A DNA stretch of 64,000 nucleotides from Clostridiales bacterium (GTDB taxonomy: Bacteria; Bacillota; Clostridia; Christensenellales; Aristaeellaceae), in contig SVHA01000001.1 of assembly GCA_015056085.1 (NCBI GenBank), positions 483,827-547,826 of the forward strand, read 5' to 3'. The translations under genes were made by a program, and so were the position numbers. The notes under the pieces are model-generated. The model searched no databases, had not been told where the DNA came from, and was given only the letters and a program-made list of their open reading frames with translations. Below are positions 52,840 to 60,928 of this stretch, in pieces (the first letter of the stretch is position 1; the number at the start of each line of letters is the position of its first letter).

Positions 52840-53541
52840 TCATTGGAGGCCCTCGCCCCGGAGCACTTCCAGCAGGCCGCCTCTGGAAAACCTTTCAACA
52901 GGCAGGTCAAACACGGCCTCCTGAATGGCGCCCAACTGATGGGCGTCGGAGGCGCGGAGCACCCTGCGGCCCGCAATGGCCGCTTCCTCCACCGGGCAAT
53001 TCGGCGACACCTCCACCACCGGGAAGGCCGGCGTCACAGGCATCATGCCCAGGTTGCGCAAAAGGCCGTTGGCGCCCCGATTGATATGGGCGGGCACCGC
53101 TGCGCCGCCGGCAGCACGGATCATCGCCACGCACTCGTCAAGGGGCAAATCCGTGGCGCCGATGAGCATTCGGTCCTCCTCCCCCACCACTTCCTCGTCG
53201 GTGTTCATGATGAACTGGTTGCCGAACAGGCGGGGGTTATTCTTCATGGGAGGCAGATGGCTGGAAAACACTTCGCCCATCTCCACCGCCGCCTGCACCG
53301 TGGGAAAATACCCCAGCAGATGCACTTCTTCCCGGGTGGTGACTTCAATCCCCGGCAGGAGAATCAGCCCGAAATGGTTCGCCGCCTCTTCCACATAGGG
53401 CAGATTCTTTGCCGTGTTGTGGTCGGTGACGGCTATGGCGTCCAGGCCCTTGATGTGAGCCATGCCGCAGATGTTGGCGGGGGTCATGTCATCATCAGCG
53501 CAGGGGGACAGGCAGGAGTGGATGTGCAGATCGACAAACAT
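52840..53541 (-). CDS. PHP-domain phosphoesterase-like protein
   Basis: 233 aa. PHP metal-binding motifs: VDLHIHSCLSP (H6, H8), AVTDHNTAKN (D, H), LLPGIEVTTREEVHLLGYF, VPAHINRG and a late RASDAHQLGAI. Members are phosphatases or nucleotide hydrolases of the 3',5'-bisphosphate/tRNA-modifying type; this short version is regularly found with hyd genes in clostridia. It begins 3 bases after DRTGG protein 2. Substrate not known. Confidence 0.92.
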   Translation of the reverse strand: MFVDLHIHSCLSPCADDDMTPANICGMAHIKGLDAIAVTDHNTAKNLPYVEEAANHFGLILLPGIEVTTREEVHLLGYFPTVQAAVEMGEVFSSHLPPMKNNPRLFGNQFIMNTDEEVVGEEDRMLIGATDLPLDECVAMIRAAGGAAVPAHINRGANGLLRNLGMMPVTPAFPVVEVSPNCPVEEAAIAGRRVLRASDAHQLGAIQEAVFDLPVERFSRGGLLEVLRGEGLQ

Positions 53542-53544
53542 GGC

Positions 53545-53892
53545 TTACGCAGGGCGGGCCGTCAGCCCGGCAGCATAGAGGATTCCAGAGATTTCAAAGG
53601 AGGTCTTGTCGGAGGACAAAACCGCAATGCCTTCCTGGGCCGCCTTGTCGGCAGAGGCCTGTTCCATCTGGATGCCCTCGGAGATGATGACCACGGGCAT
53701 TTCCAGATTGGAGGCCACGGCGATCACATTCATGTGGGTCTGCACGGTGACCCAGGCCATGCCGGGCTCGCCCGCCGCCATCACAAGGCTGAGCAGGTCG
53801 CCTGCATAGCAGCAGGTGACAGGCACGGACAGATCAACATCGGGGGTGAGAAGTTTTGCGCCGGTGAGGCGCTGGATATCGCCAACAGTCAT
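53545..53892 (-). CDS. DRTGG-domain protein 2
   Basis: 115 aa, one stand-alone DRTGG domain: MTVGDIQRLTGAKLLT...GDLLSLVMAAGEPGMAWVTVQTHMNVIAVASNLEMPVVIISEG, ending DKTSFEISGILYAAGL. DRTGG domains occur next to CBS domains and phosphotransacetylases and probably bind a small ligand. Paralogue of the protein at 55712-56062. GAAAGGAAAGATGACCC precedes the ATG. Confidence 0.85.
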   Translation of the reverse strand: MTVGDIQRLTGAKLLTPDVDLSVPVTCCYAGDLLSLVMAAGEPGMAWVTVQTHMNVIAVASNLEMPVVIISEGIQMEQASADKAAQEGIAVLSSDKTSFEISGILYAAGLTARPA

Positions 53893-53949
53893 GGGTCATC
53901 TTTCCTTTCTGAATTGAAAGAATTCGGCTGCAAAATGGATTCAGCGGGA

Positions 53950-55248
53950 TTATTCTCTGGTGGATTCCGCCAGGTGGACCATCTGCTGGGCCATCAGGCG
54001 CAGCTGCTCCTTGAGGATGTGCACGCAGTCCATTTCCCGGGCAAATCCCTGCACGATATCCTCGGCAAAGGCATGGCAGGTGGGAGAGCCGCAGGAGCCG
54101 CAGTCGTAGCCGGGCAGGCGCTTGCTGATCTGCTCGATTTCCTCCATCTTCCGCATGGCTTCCAGCAGGTCGTCATCCAGTTTCATGGCGCTGGAGGGAT
54201 GGATGGGCAGCGCATTGTTCAGGGGGTACTTGTTCAGGAGGGACACGTCCACCTTTTCATCGGGATGCAACCCGGAGGACTTGTCAATCAGCCGGTGGAT
54301 GATGTTGCGGGCGACGTAGTTGTTTTCAAAGTTCAGCGGGCCGCCCACGCAGCCGCCGGTGCAGGCGTTGCCCTCAAAGAAATCGAGGTCCTTGAGTTTG
54401 CCGTTTTCGATTTCCTCCAGCACGCGCATGACGTTCTCAATGCCGTCCACGGCCAGGGAGTTGTCCGGGCACACGGCGCCGGCCTCGCCGCCGCTGCTGG
54501 CCCAGCCCACGCCCCAGGGCGTTGCGGTGATGAGGGATTCATCCGCCGTGGCCCGCTTGGTGTGGCCGGAGAGCAAGCCGTAGATTTCCAGCACCGAAAT
54601 GGCGCCGTCCACGGCAGAGGTCTCATGACCGATAGGGCTGCGGATGGCCGTCACCTTTGCCGGACAAGGGGTGATGAAGAAGCAGCCGATGTCTTCTTCC
54701 TTCACGCCGTGCTTGCGGGCGAATTCCTTCTTGGCCATCAGCGCCGCCACTTCCATGGGCTGGCGGATGTCCACAATGTGATCGATGAGGTCGGGGAACC
54801 TGACCTGAATCAGCCGCACGATGGCAGGGCAGGCCGCCGAAATCAGCGGACGGGGCAGGTCGGGCTGGCGCAGTTTTTCCCGCACGGCACGGGTGACGAT
54901 ATCAGCGCCCCGGGCCACTTCAAACACGTCATCAAAGCCCATGCGCTTCAGGCCCGCCAGGACCTGGGCGATGGACTGGATGTTCTTGAACTGGCCGTAC
55001 ATCGACGGCGCAGGCAGGGCGATCTTGTACTTGAAGCGGCTGATGGAGGACAGGGGGTCCGTCACGGCAATCTTGGCGTGATATTCACACACCCGGATGC
55101 ACTCGCCGCAGTCGATGCACAGTTCGTCGATAATATGCGCCCGCCCGCCGCGCACACGGATGGCCTCTGTGGGGCACCGCCGCAAGCAGTTGGTGCAGGC
55201 ACGGCATTTTTCCTTGTCCAGCCGCACGGAATGAAATCGCTTTTCCAT
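53950..55248 (-). CDS. Second [FeFe]-hydrogenase-like iron-sulfur protein (putative sensory type)
   Basis: 432 aa. Two N-terminal ferredoxin clusters (Cys15/18/21/25 and 44/47/50/54), then a hydrogenase large-subunit-like domain with all four H-cluster-type cysteines: Cys140 in SAACPAI, Cys195 in TPCPAKV, Cys296 and Cys300 in GNACTGGC. The residue before Cys140 is Ala, where proton-pumping enzymes have a relay Cys. A C-terminal 4Fe-4S 'FeS' domain follows (YDCGSCGSPTC, Cys383/386/391, and Cys408). This is the layout of non-bifurcating [FeFe]-hydrogenase homologs thought to sense H2 or redox state. It sits between the two DRTGG proteins. Confidence 0.9.
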   Translation of the reverse strand: MEKRFHSVRLDKEKCRACTNCLRRCPTEAIRVRGGRAHIIDELCIDCGECIRVCEYHAKIAVTDPLSSISRFKYKIALPAPSMYGQFKNIQSIAQVLAGLKRMGFDDVFEVARGADIVTRAVREKLRQPDLPRPLISAACPAIVRLIQVRFPDLIDHIVDIRQPMEVAALMAKKEFARKHGVKEEDIGCFFITPCPAKVTAIRSPIGHETSAVDGAISVLEIYGLLSGHTKRATADESLITATPWGVGWASSGGEAGAVCPDNSLAVDGIENVMRVLEEIENGKLKDLDFFEGNACTGGCVGGPLNFENNYVARNIIHRLIDKSSGLHPDEKVDVSLLNKYPLNNALPIHPSSAMKLDDDLLEAMRKMEEIEQISKRLPGYDCGSCGSPTCHAFAEDIVQGFAREMDCVHILKEQLRLMAQQMVHLAESTRE

Positions 55249-55287
55249 GGGTGTTTCCTCCCGGTGGTATTGCTGTTTTTCCGCCGC

Positions 55288-55707
55288 TTACAGGGCGAAT
55301 GTCATCACGATGGTGGTGCCCACACCCACTTCGCTTTCAATGCTGAAGGTGGTGGCGTTGCGCTTCATGTTGGGCAGACCCATACCGGCGCCAAAGCCCA
55401 GGGAGCGGGCTTCCTCGCTGGCGGTGGAGTAGCCTTCCGTCATGGCCTTGCCGATATCGGGGATGCCCGGGCCCACGTCTTTGGAAGTGAGGGTAAGCTT
55501 GTCCGGCTCCACGGTGAGGGTCAGCGCCCCGCCCATGGAGTGAATCACCAGATTCAGTTCCACCTCATAGCTGGCCACGGACAACTGATGCAGGACATTG
55601 GCGTTGATGCCCAGCTTTTTCAGCGTCCGTTTGATGGTCATGGACGCCTCGCCGGCAGTGGCAAAGGCGCCTGCTTCCACCTGAAAAACCTGTTCCAGAA
55701 TCGCCAT
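55288..55707 (-). CDS. SpoIIAB/RsbW-like ATP-binding protein
   Basis: 139 aa from the ATG at 55707 behind AGGAGG. GHKL ATP-binding fold of anti-sigma serine kinases: helix-N with SVASYEVELNLVIHSMGG (N box ELNLVIHS), G1 SKDVGPGIPDI, and the lid SLGFGAGMGLPNMKR (GFGAGMGL). No sigma factor or anti-anti-sigma partner is adjacent. The family occurs with hydrogenase-like and DRTGG genes in clostridia; its phosphorylation target, if any, is unknown. Neighbours on both sides are within 40 bases. Confidence 0.87.
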   Translation of the reverse strand: MAILEQVFQVEAGAFATAGEASMTIKRTLKKLGINANVLHQLSVASYEVELNLVIHSMGGALTLTVEPDKLTLTSKDVGPGIPDIGKAMTEGYSTASEEARSLGFGAGMGLPNMKRNATTFSIESEVGVGTTIVMTFAL

Positions 55708-55711
55708 GCCG

Positions 55712-56062
55712 TCACCTCCTGCGGGTGCCGGGCAGGCCACGCTTGTACAGCTCGCCGCAGCACTGGTAGGTGGTCATCTGCGTGGCCAGGACAGCAATGC
55801 CCGCTTCCGCCGCTTCTTCCAGGATTTCCTCGCTGGGCATCTTGCCCCGGGAGAACACGATGCAGCTGATGTCCACCATTTCCGACGTGCGGACCACATG
55901 GAGGTTAATCAGCCCCGTTATGAGAACCGTGCGAGCCTTGACGAAAGCCAGCACGTCGCTCATCAGGTCGGCGCCGCAGCCGGATTCCACCGGCTTATCC
56001 AGCATATCCTCACCATAGAGCACTTCTGCCTGCAAAATCTCCCGGACGTCCTGAACTGTCAT
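55712..56062 (-). CDS. DRTGG-domain protein 1
   Basis: 116 aa from the ATG at 56062 behind AAGGAGG. Same single-domain layout as DRTGG protein 2: TVQDVREILQAEVLYGEDMLDKP, SDVLAFVKARTVLITGLIN, HVVRTSEMVDISCIVFSRGKMPSEE, with a C-terminal Cys pair YQCCGELYKRGLPG. First gene of the upstream set of the hydrogenase region. It stops 4 bases before the SpoIIAB-like gene. Confidence 0.82.
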   Translation of the reverse strand: MTVQDVREILQAEVLYGEDMLDKPVESGCGADLMSDVLAFVKARTVLITGLINLHVVRTSEMVDISCIVFSRGKMPSEEILEEAAEAGIAVLATQMTTYQCCGELYKRGLPGTRRR

Positions 56063-56135
56063 ACAGTTTCCTCCTTGTGTAAACACCGTTTTCCCTGGTG
56101 ATTGATTCTCCTGTCATGCCCCGTGGGGTATTGGG

Positions 56136-56963
56136 TTACATCTGTTCCAGCCAGATGCGGAACGCTGCCTCCCCTGCGAAAAACGAAATCGCCTGTGATT
56201 TCATTTCGGCACACAAGGCCCGTGTTCCTTCCCCGGCTGCAGCGTTGATTTTCTTCGCCGCCTGCTGCCATGCTTCTGCGCGGGTGAGCAGCTGGGCAAT
56301 CATTTCCGGCACTTTTGCACCGAAGCGGTCCTTGGCCGTCTGCGCCCACAGGGCCATTTCCTGCGCCAGATGATCCACCTGCTGAACGGCTTCCTCCGGG
56401 GTGTACTGCCCCGCTTCCAGCAGGGCTACCTCCTGACACAGCCGCATCGGCGCCTGAGAAAGCAGCGTACAGCCCGCCTGGGCCACATCCAGCTGCCCTG
56501 CCATGCCGCTGAGGCGCAGGGCGATTTCCTTGCAGGTCCAGGTGTACAGATACGTCTCCACCTGCTGGGAAGCCAGCCTGTCCCGGACAGCGGCGGCGTC
56601 TTCCTTCTGGTCATAGCAGGCAATGAACACCCGCCACTTGTCGCCATCCCTGACCACAAACCCCGGCGCGCCCCGGTCAGAATATTCGTCCTTCTTCCCT
56701 TCAGCGGCCTCGGCGGAAGAGAAAATCCCCGTCTGCAAGGCGTAGAGCGTCTGGGTCGGCAGAGTGATTTCCCTCGTCTCCACCGTGCGGTCAAAATCAG
56801 ACGTGACCGGCGTCACAGTGGGCTGCGGCAGATGCAGGGCGGAAAAATCATCGCCGCTGCCCCGTAGGAGCAGCACGCCTGCCGCCAGCGCCACCACAAT
56901 CACCGAAGCAATCACCCGACGCCGCTTTCTGACCCGGTACATCCGCCGCTCCATCCTGCGCAT
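56136..56963 (-). CDS. Membrane-anchored SPOR-domain protein
   Basis: 275 aa from the ATG at 56963, seven bases after GGGGAGG; nearby upstream ATGs are worse placed. Short basic N-terminus RRMERRMYRVRKRRR, one membrane helix (about 18-36), then a SPOR-like domain (about 70-140) with YALQTGIFSSAEAA, RGAPGFVVRDGDKWRVFIACYD and AVRDRLASQQVETYLY, which binds denuded glycan at septa. The C-terminal 130 residues are helical and unassigned. Likely a division- or sporulation-related envelope protein. Divergent from the DUF6062 gene. Confidence 0.8.
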   Translation of the reverse strand: MRRMERRMYRVRKRRRVIASVIVVALAAGVLLLRGSGDDFSALHLPQPTVTPVTSDFDRTVETREITLPTQTLYALQTGIFSSAEAAEGKKDEYSDRGAPGFVVRDGDKWRVFIACYDQKEDAAAVRDRLASQQVETYLYTWTCKEIALRLSGMAGQLDVAQAGCTLLSQAPMRLCQEVALLEAGQYTPEEAVQQVDHLAQEMALWAQTAKDRFGAKVPEMIAQLLTRAEAWQQAAKKINAAAGEGTRALCAEMKSQAISFFAGEAAFRIWLEQM

Positions 56964-57059
56964 ATCCATTCCTCCCCGGCGCATTTTTCGCTGGGAAAGA
57001 ATATGCACATCAGGTGGAAGAAATGGCTCCCCTTGGTGACTTTTCGTGTCGGCAGGGGC

Positions 57060-57088
57060 TTGCCAAATCGTCCGGGGCATGGTAGGAT
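57060..57088 (+). promoter_or_regulatory. Possible promoter for the DUF6062 gene
   Basis: TTGCCA (57060-57065), 17-base spacer, TAGGAT (57083-57088), 40 bases before the ATG. Confidence 0.5.
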
Positions 57089-57128
57089 AACATCATCAAC
57101 AGCATGACCACGTATGGGAGGACCTGCC

Positions 57129-57908
57129 ATGAATTATCATATCGATACCATCCCCGTGTGGGAAGCCATCGAACTGGACAGCGAATGCCTTTTGTGCGCC
57201 CTGCACCGCCGGCTGGAAACGGGCGAAGTGGAGCGCTATCTGGGCGCATCGGTCATGGAGCCGGACACCCGCATTCAGGTCAACGAAAAGGGCTTCTGCG
57301 GCCATCATCAGGCCATGCTTTATGCAGTGAGCAACCGCCTGGGCCATGCGCTGATGCTCCAGTCCCATCTCACCGAGACGAGGCAGAAACTGCAAAAAAC
57401 CCTCCACCATGTGGAAAAGACGGCCCGCCATGCCTCCTCGGCGTCCCTGCTGGACAAACTCTCCGGCAAGGAACCTTCCCCGAAGAAGGCGCTGGCCCCC
57501 TGTGTGGGCGAGGTGGAAAAACTGCTGAGCACCTGCATCGTCTGCGACAGCATCAAGTCCAATATGCAGCGGTATCTGCTGACCTTCTTCCACCTGTACA
57601 AGCACGAGAAGGACTTCCGCAAGCGCTTTGAAGCCAGCAAGGGCGTGTGCCTGAGCCATGCGGCAGAACTTCTGCGTCTGGCCCCCGATTACCTCTCCGG
57701 CGACGAACTGGCGGATTTCGCCAAGACCCTGTGCCGCCTGGAAAACGAGGCCATGGACAGGATGCAGGAAGAACTGGACTGGTTCATCAAGAAATTCGAC
57801 TACCGCTTCGCCAAAGAGCCCTGGAACAACAGCCGTGACGCCGTGGAACGCACCGTCAATAAACTCAGGGGCTGGAGCGTGGGACAGGAGCCGTTCCCGA
57901 AGGAATAA
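57129..57908 (+). CDS. DUF6062-family protein with duplicated Cys/His motif
   Basis: 259 aa from the ATG at 57129 behind GGAGGACC. Helical protein with an internal repeat: CxxC at 20-23 and GFCxxH at 57-60 in the first half (SECLLCALHRRLE, GFCGHHQAML), and CxxC at 136-139 and GVCxxH at 174-177 in the second (CIVCDSI, GVCLSHAAELL). The spacing CxxC-(33-34)-CxxH is nearly identical, suggesting two metal sites of Cys3His type. Function unknown. Terminated by a strong hairpin; own promoter. Confidence 0.82.
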   Translation: MNYHIDTIPVWEAIELDSECLLCALHRRLETGEVERYLGASVMEPDTRIQVNEKGFCGHHQAMLYAVSNRLGHALMLQSHLTETRQKLQKTLHHVEKTARHASSASLLDKLSGKEPSPKKALAPCVGEVEKLLSTCIVCDSIKSNMQRYLLTFFHLYKHEKDFRKRFEASKGVCLSHAAELLRLAPDYLSGDELADFAKTLCRLENEAMDRMQEELDWFIKKFDYRFAKEPWNNSRDAVERTVNKLRGWSVGQEPFPKE

Positions 57909-57926
57909 CAATCAAAGGCATCATTC

Positions 57927-57950
57927 ATCCCTGCTTCGGCAGGGATTTTT
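57927..57950 (+). terminator. Terminator of the DUF6062 gene
   Basis: ATCCCTGC-TTCG-GCAGGGAT with TTTT; tetraloop UUCG. Confidence 0.88.
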
Positions 57951-57964
57951 CATTGGTGGAAAAA

Positions 57965-58441
57965 TCAGTCCTGCTGTGCTTCCTGAGGGTCAAACCTCTC
58001 CAGCAGCACATTGGCTTCCTTGAAGATTTCCAGGGAGAATTCATCAGGATAGCCCTCCTGATACACCACGCGGGTGATGCCGGCGTTGACGATCATCTTG
58101 GCGCAGACGCTGCAAGGTTGGTGGGTGCAGTACAGCGTGGCGCCGTCAATGGACACGCCCAGTTTGGCCGCCTGAATGATGGCGTTCTGCTCAGCATGGA
58201 TGGCATAGCACAGTTCCGCCCGGGTGCCAGACTGGATACCCAGGCGGCGGCGCATACATTCGCCCCGCTCCTTGCAGGTTTTCAGTCCCGCCGGGGCGCC
58301 GTTGTAGCCCGTGGTCATGATGCGCTTGTCCTTGACGATGACGCAGCCGATACTCCGTCCGGGCATAAAGCAGCTGGTCCATCCGGCGATGACGTGGGCC
58401 ATTTCCATAAAGCGGCAATCCCATTTATTCCATTTGCTCAT
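57965..58441 (-). CDS. dCMP deaminase (ComEB type)
   Basis: Deaminates dCMP to dUMP for thymidylate supply. ATG at 58441 behind CGGAGGAAAC gives 158 aa. Zinc site: HAEQNAI with His82 and Glu84, and PCSVC with Cys110 and Cys113. An extra Cys/His-containing insertion KTCKERGECMRRRLGIQSG (about 55-72) is the second zinc loop typical of dCMP deaminases compared with guanine or tRNA deaminases. Own consensus promoter. Confidence 0.93.
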   Translation of the reverse strand: MSKWNKWDCRFMEMAHVIAGWTSCFMPGRSIGCVIVKDKRIMTTGYNGAPAGLKTCKERGECMRRRLGIQSGTRAELCYAIHAEQNAIIQAAKLGVSIDGATLYCTHQPCSVCAKMIVNAGITRVVYQEGYPDEFSLEIFKEANVLLERFDPQEAQQD

Positions 58442-58528
58442 GGGGTGTTTCCTCCGTTCCTTGCGCCCCGGGGACGCCAGGGGCATCATCAGCGAAAAAA
58501 CTGGATTTGTGTCTGTTTGTATTGATTC

Positions 58529-58557
58529 ATTATATCGGATTTCCCCGGGGATGTCAA
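58529..58557 (-). promoter_or_regulatory. Consensus sigma-A promoter for the dCMP deaminase gene
   Basis: Minus strand: TTGACA (58557-58552), 17-base spacer containing CCCCGGGG, TATAAT (58534-58529). Confidence 0.88.
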
Positions 58558-58635
58558 CGATTTCCCCTGCCCTCATGGCGAAGGCTTCTCCCGCATATCC
58601 TCTTTTGACGCTGAAGCGTCATACAGGAGGTTCCC

Positions 58636-59958
58636 ATGGGGATGAGTCTGCGCCGACAGGCCATGGTTCTGACGCTGGCAAATGCCTACACCCGGGTGAT
58701 CGGGTTTGCCCTGCGGCTTTTGCTGGCCCGGGGTATGTCCCCGGAGGCGCTGGGCGTGATGGAAATGACCGGTTCCGTCACCATGCTGGCCCTTACCCCC
58801 GTCACCGCCGGCGTGCCGGTGGCTGTCAGCCGCCTGAGCGCCCAGGGCGGGCCCCGCAACGCCGCTGCCGTGCTGAAGGCAGGGCGCCAAGTGGTTGCCC
58901 GCATGAGTTTGCTTTTGGCGCCCGGTTTGCTGCTGCTTTCCCCGCTGATTGCCTGGCTTTTGGGGGATTTCCGCACGCTGCCTGCCATCTGGACGTCCGT
59001 GCCGATGATCTTCCTGTTGGGGCAGTGCGCCGTCTATTCAGGGCTGTGCTATGGCCTGAACTGCGCCCGCCTGCCCGCCATGGCTGAATGCGGCGAGCAG
59101 ACGCTCCGGGTCATGCTGATTTTCCTCTGGCTGATGCTGCCCGCCCAGCCGACAGCCATTTCCGCCGCCATGCCCGGCGTGGCGGAAGGTCTTGCCGCCC
59201 TTTTTGTATTGACGGCCTTCTCCCGGCATTTCAGGCATCTGAAAACTGCCGATGCCCCGGACGGTGCGCTGATGGGGGACATCCGCCGCCTCAGCGGGCC
59301 CATGACGGCCTCCCGGATGTGCCTGACGGGGATGCGGGCACTCAATGCGGTGCTGCTGCCGATGCGCCTGCGGCGCTCCGGCCTTTCAGCAAATGGCGCA
59401 GCAGCCCAGTTCGGAATGCTTTCCGGCATGGCCATGCCCCTGACGATGCTGCCGGGCGTCGTCACCGGGGCGCTGTGCATGGTGTCCTCGCCCATGGTGG
59501 CCAGGCAGGAACATCAGCCGGAAAAAGTCCGGGCCACTTGCCGGAGATTGATGCGTCTGGCGCTGATGATCTCCCTGCCCTGCGGGGCGGCGATGCTCCT
59601 GGGGGCGGACTTTCTGGAAAAGGTGGTGTACCGGGCCGATGGGCTGGCGCCGCTGATTCGTCTGCTGGCACCGCTGACGGTGCTGGCGGCGCTTTTGCAG
59701 GTGCTTTCCGGCGTGGTGACAGGTCTGGGGCTGCAGCGCCGCACCCTCACCGGGACATTGGCGGGTTCGGCGCTGACGCTGGTGCTCACCGCCTGGTTGT
59801 GCCCCCTGCCCGCCTGGGGGCTGCGAGGCGCCGCCGTGGCGACCCTCGCCGGGCACGCCCTGCGCCTTGTGTGGACGCTGGCGGTGGTAAGAAGGGCCCT
59901 TCATTCCCCTGAAGCAAGTACGGAACATATTTTCAAAAAAGGCGAATTTCCCTCTTGA
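58636..59958 (+). CDS. SpoVB/MurJ-like polysaccharide flippase (MVF superfamily)
   Basis: 440 aa, about twelve to fourteen membrane helices, no soluble domain. N-terminus QAMVLTLANAYTRVIGFALRLLLARGMSPEALGVMEM, with the core RVIGFALRLLLARGMSPEALG resembling the SpoVB start 'l..r.lGf.yri.la..lG.eg.G'; also GVPVAVSRLSAQGG and RQEHQPEKVRATCRRLMRL. SpoVB-type proteins flip lipid-linked cortex precursors in the mother cell. Sporulation context elsewhere in the window supports this, but general polysaccharide export is also possible. AGGAGG precedes the ATG; the tRNA promoter overlaps its stop. Confidence 0.82.
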   Translation: MGMSLRRQAMVLTLANAYTRVIGFALRLLLARGMSPEALGVMEMTGSVTMLALTPVTAGVPVAVSRLSAQGGPRNAAAVLKAGRQVVARMSLLLAPGLLLLSPLIAWLLGDFRTLPAIWTSVPMIFLLGQCAVYSGLCYGLNCARLPAMAECGEQTLRVMLIFLWLMLPAQPTAISAAMPGVAEGLAALFVLTAFSRHFRHLKTADAPDGALMGDIRRLSGPMTASRMCLTGMRALNAVLLPMRLRRSGLSANGAAAQFGMLSGMAMPLTMLPGVVTGALCMVSSPMVARQEHQPEKVRATCRRLMRLALMISLPCGAAMLLGADFLEKVVYRADGLAPLIRLLAPLTVLAALLQVLSGVVTGLGLQRRTLTGTLAGSALTLVLTAWLCPLPAWGLRGAAVATLAGHALRLVWTLAVVRRALHSPEASTEHIFKKGEFPS

Positions 59959-59983
59959 CATTTTTTTGAATGTGTTGTATCAT
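59955..59983 (+). promoter_or_regulatory. Sigma-A promoter for the tRNA-fMet/Met pair
   Basis: TTGACA (59955-59960), 17-base spacer, TATCAT (59978-59983); same -10 as the first tRNA operon. Confidence 0.87.
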
Positions 59984-60028
59984 ACATCTTGTCGCCAAGC
60001 GGATACTGCGGATGTGCGGCAAGGATGT

Positions 60029-60105
<77 letters not shown>

Positions 60106-60108
60106 TTT

Positions 60109-60182
60109 GGCTCAATAGCTCAGTTGGCCAGAGCGTCCGGTTCATACCCGGCAGGTCATAGGTTCGAATCCTATTTGAGCCA
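60109..60182 (+). tRNA. Elongator tRNA-Met(CAT)
   Basis: Acceptor GGCTCAA/TTGAGCC, anticodon loop TTCATAC, no encoded CCA (CGT follows the discriminator). Three bases after tRNA-fMet. Confidence 0.93.
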
Positions 60183-60186
60183 CGTA

Positions 60187-60215
60187 AGCGCTGATGTTCA
60201 TCATCAGCGCTTTTT
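60187..60215 (+). terminator. Terminator of the tRNA-fMet/Met operon
   Basis: AGCGCTGATG/CATCAGCGCT stem with five-base loop and TTTTT. Confidence 0.92.
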
Positions 60216-60226
60216 GTTTTGTCCGC

Positions 60227-60259
60227 AAACAAAGCCTCCCGGAGAAATTTCCGGGAGGC
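60227..60259 (-). terminator. Terminator of the MBL-hydrolase operon
   Basis: Minus strand: GCCTCCCGGAAATTTCTCCGGGAGGC-like hairpin (stem GCCTCCCGG/CCGGGAGGC) then TTTGTTT. Confidence 0.85.
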
Positions 60260-60271
60260 GTGAATTCAGCG

Positions 60272-60928
60272 TTATTTTTTCAGGCTCAGCGGGGACAGCA
60301 CCGCCACTTTGGGCTGGCAGGACAGATCTTCCCGGCACACCCGCAGCAGGGGCAGCGTTTCCGCTTCATCCGGGGCATACAGGCGGGTGAAGTCCTCCAC
60401 CGGGGTGATGGGCCAGTCCTGATTGGCTTTCGTGCGGTAGTGCATGGGCAGAATCACCCGGGCTTCCAGCAGCATGGCCGTGCGGGCGGCGTCTTCAGCA
60501 CCGATGGTATAGTGCCCGCCCACGGGAATCATCAGCACGTCCACCGGGGACAGAGCGCTGACCTGCTCCGCTCCAGGCAGATGGCCCAGGTCGCCCAGAT
60601 GGGCCACCCGCAGGCCTTCCCCCTCCAGCAGGAACAGCAGCGTTTCGCCCCGCAGCGCCCCCTGGGCGTCATCGTGCCAGGCGCGAATGGCCGTCAGCTT
60701 CACGCCGGACGCCAGGTCATACTCCCCTGCCCTGTCGATAATGCGGGGCGTGCCGGGCACCGTTTCCACCGCATGATGGTCATGGTGACGGTGGGACGCC
60801 AACACCACATCCGCCGGCGTATGCAGCACGGGATAGCCGCAGGAAGCATCATAAGGGTCAAACAGAATCCGCAGGCCGCACTCCATTTCCAGCAGGAAGG
60901 ACGCATGACCGATACAGGTGATCAGCAT
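60272..60928 (-). CDS. Metallo-beta-lactamase-fold hydrolase (UlaG/UPF0173-like)
   Basis: 218 aa from the ATG at 60928 behind AAAGGAGG. MBL fold begins ITCIGHASFLLEMECGLRILFDPY; the metal motif HxHxDH is H46-R-H48-H49-D50-H51; further ligands are in HLGDLGHLPG (Asp/His) and the last His in ILPMHYRTK. Members are mostly Zn-dependent hydrolases of unknown substrate. Overlaps the upstream unknown gene by 7 bases. Third gene of the DUF1934 operon. Confidence 0.9.
   Translation of the reverse strand: MLITCIGHASFLLEMECGLRILFDPYDASCGYPVLHTPADVVLASHRHHDHHAVETVPGTPRIIDRAGEYDLASGVKLTAIRAWHDDAQGALRGETLLFLLEGEGLRVAHLGDLGHLPGAEQVSALSPVDVLMIPVGGHYTIGAEDAARTAMLLEARVILPMHYRTKANQDWPITPVEDFTRLYAPDEAETLPLLRVCREDLSCQPKVAVLSPLSLKK

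Noticed and set aside
52843..55869. 1008-codon open frame on the plus strand
   Set aside because: It runs antisense to the FeS protein, DRTGG and PHP genes; residue composition (His, Gly, Gln-rich) and lack of motifs show it is a GC-codon shadow.
58585..58636. Sigma-E-like GCATATC...CATACAGG ahead of the SpoVB-like gene
   Set aside because: Spacing is about 20 bases and the -10 overlaps the Shine-Dalgarno, leaving no room for a transcript start.
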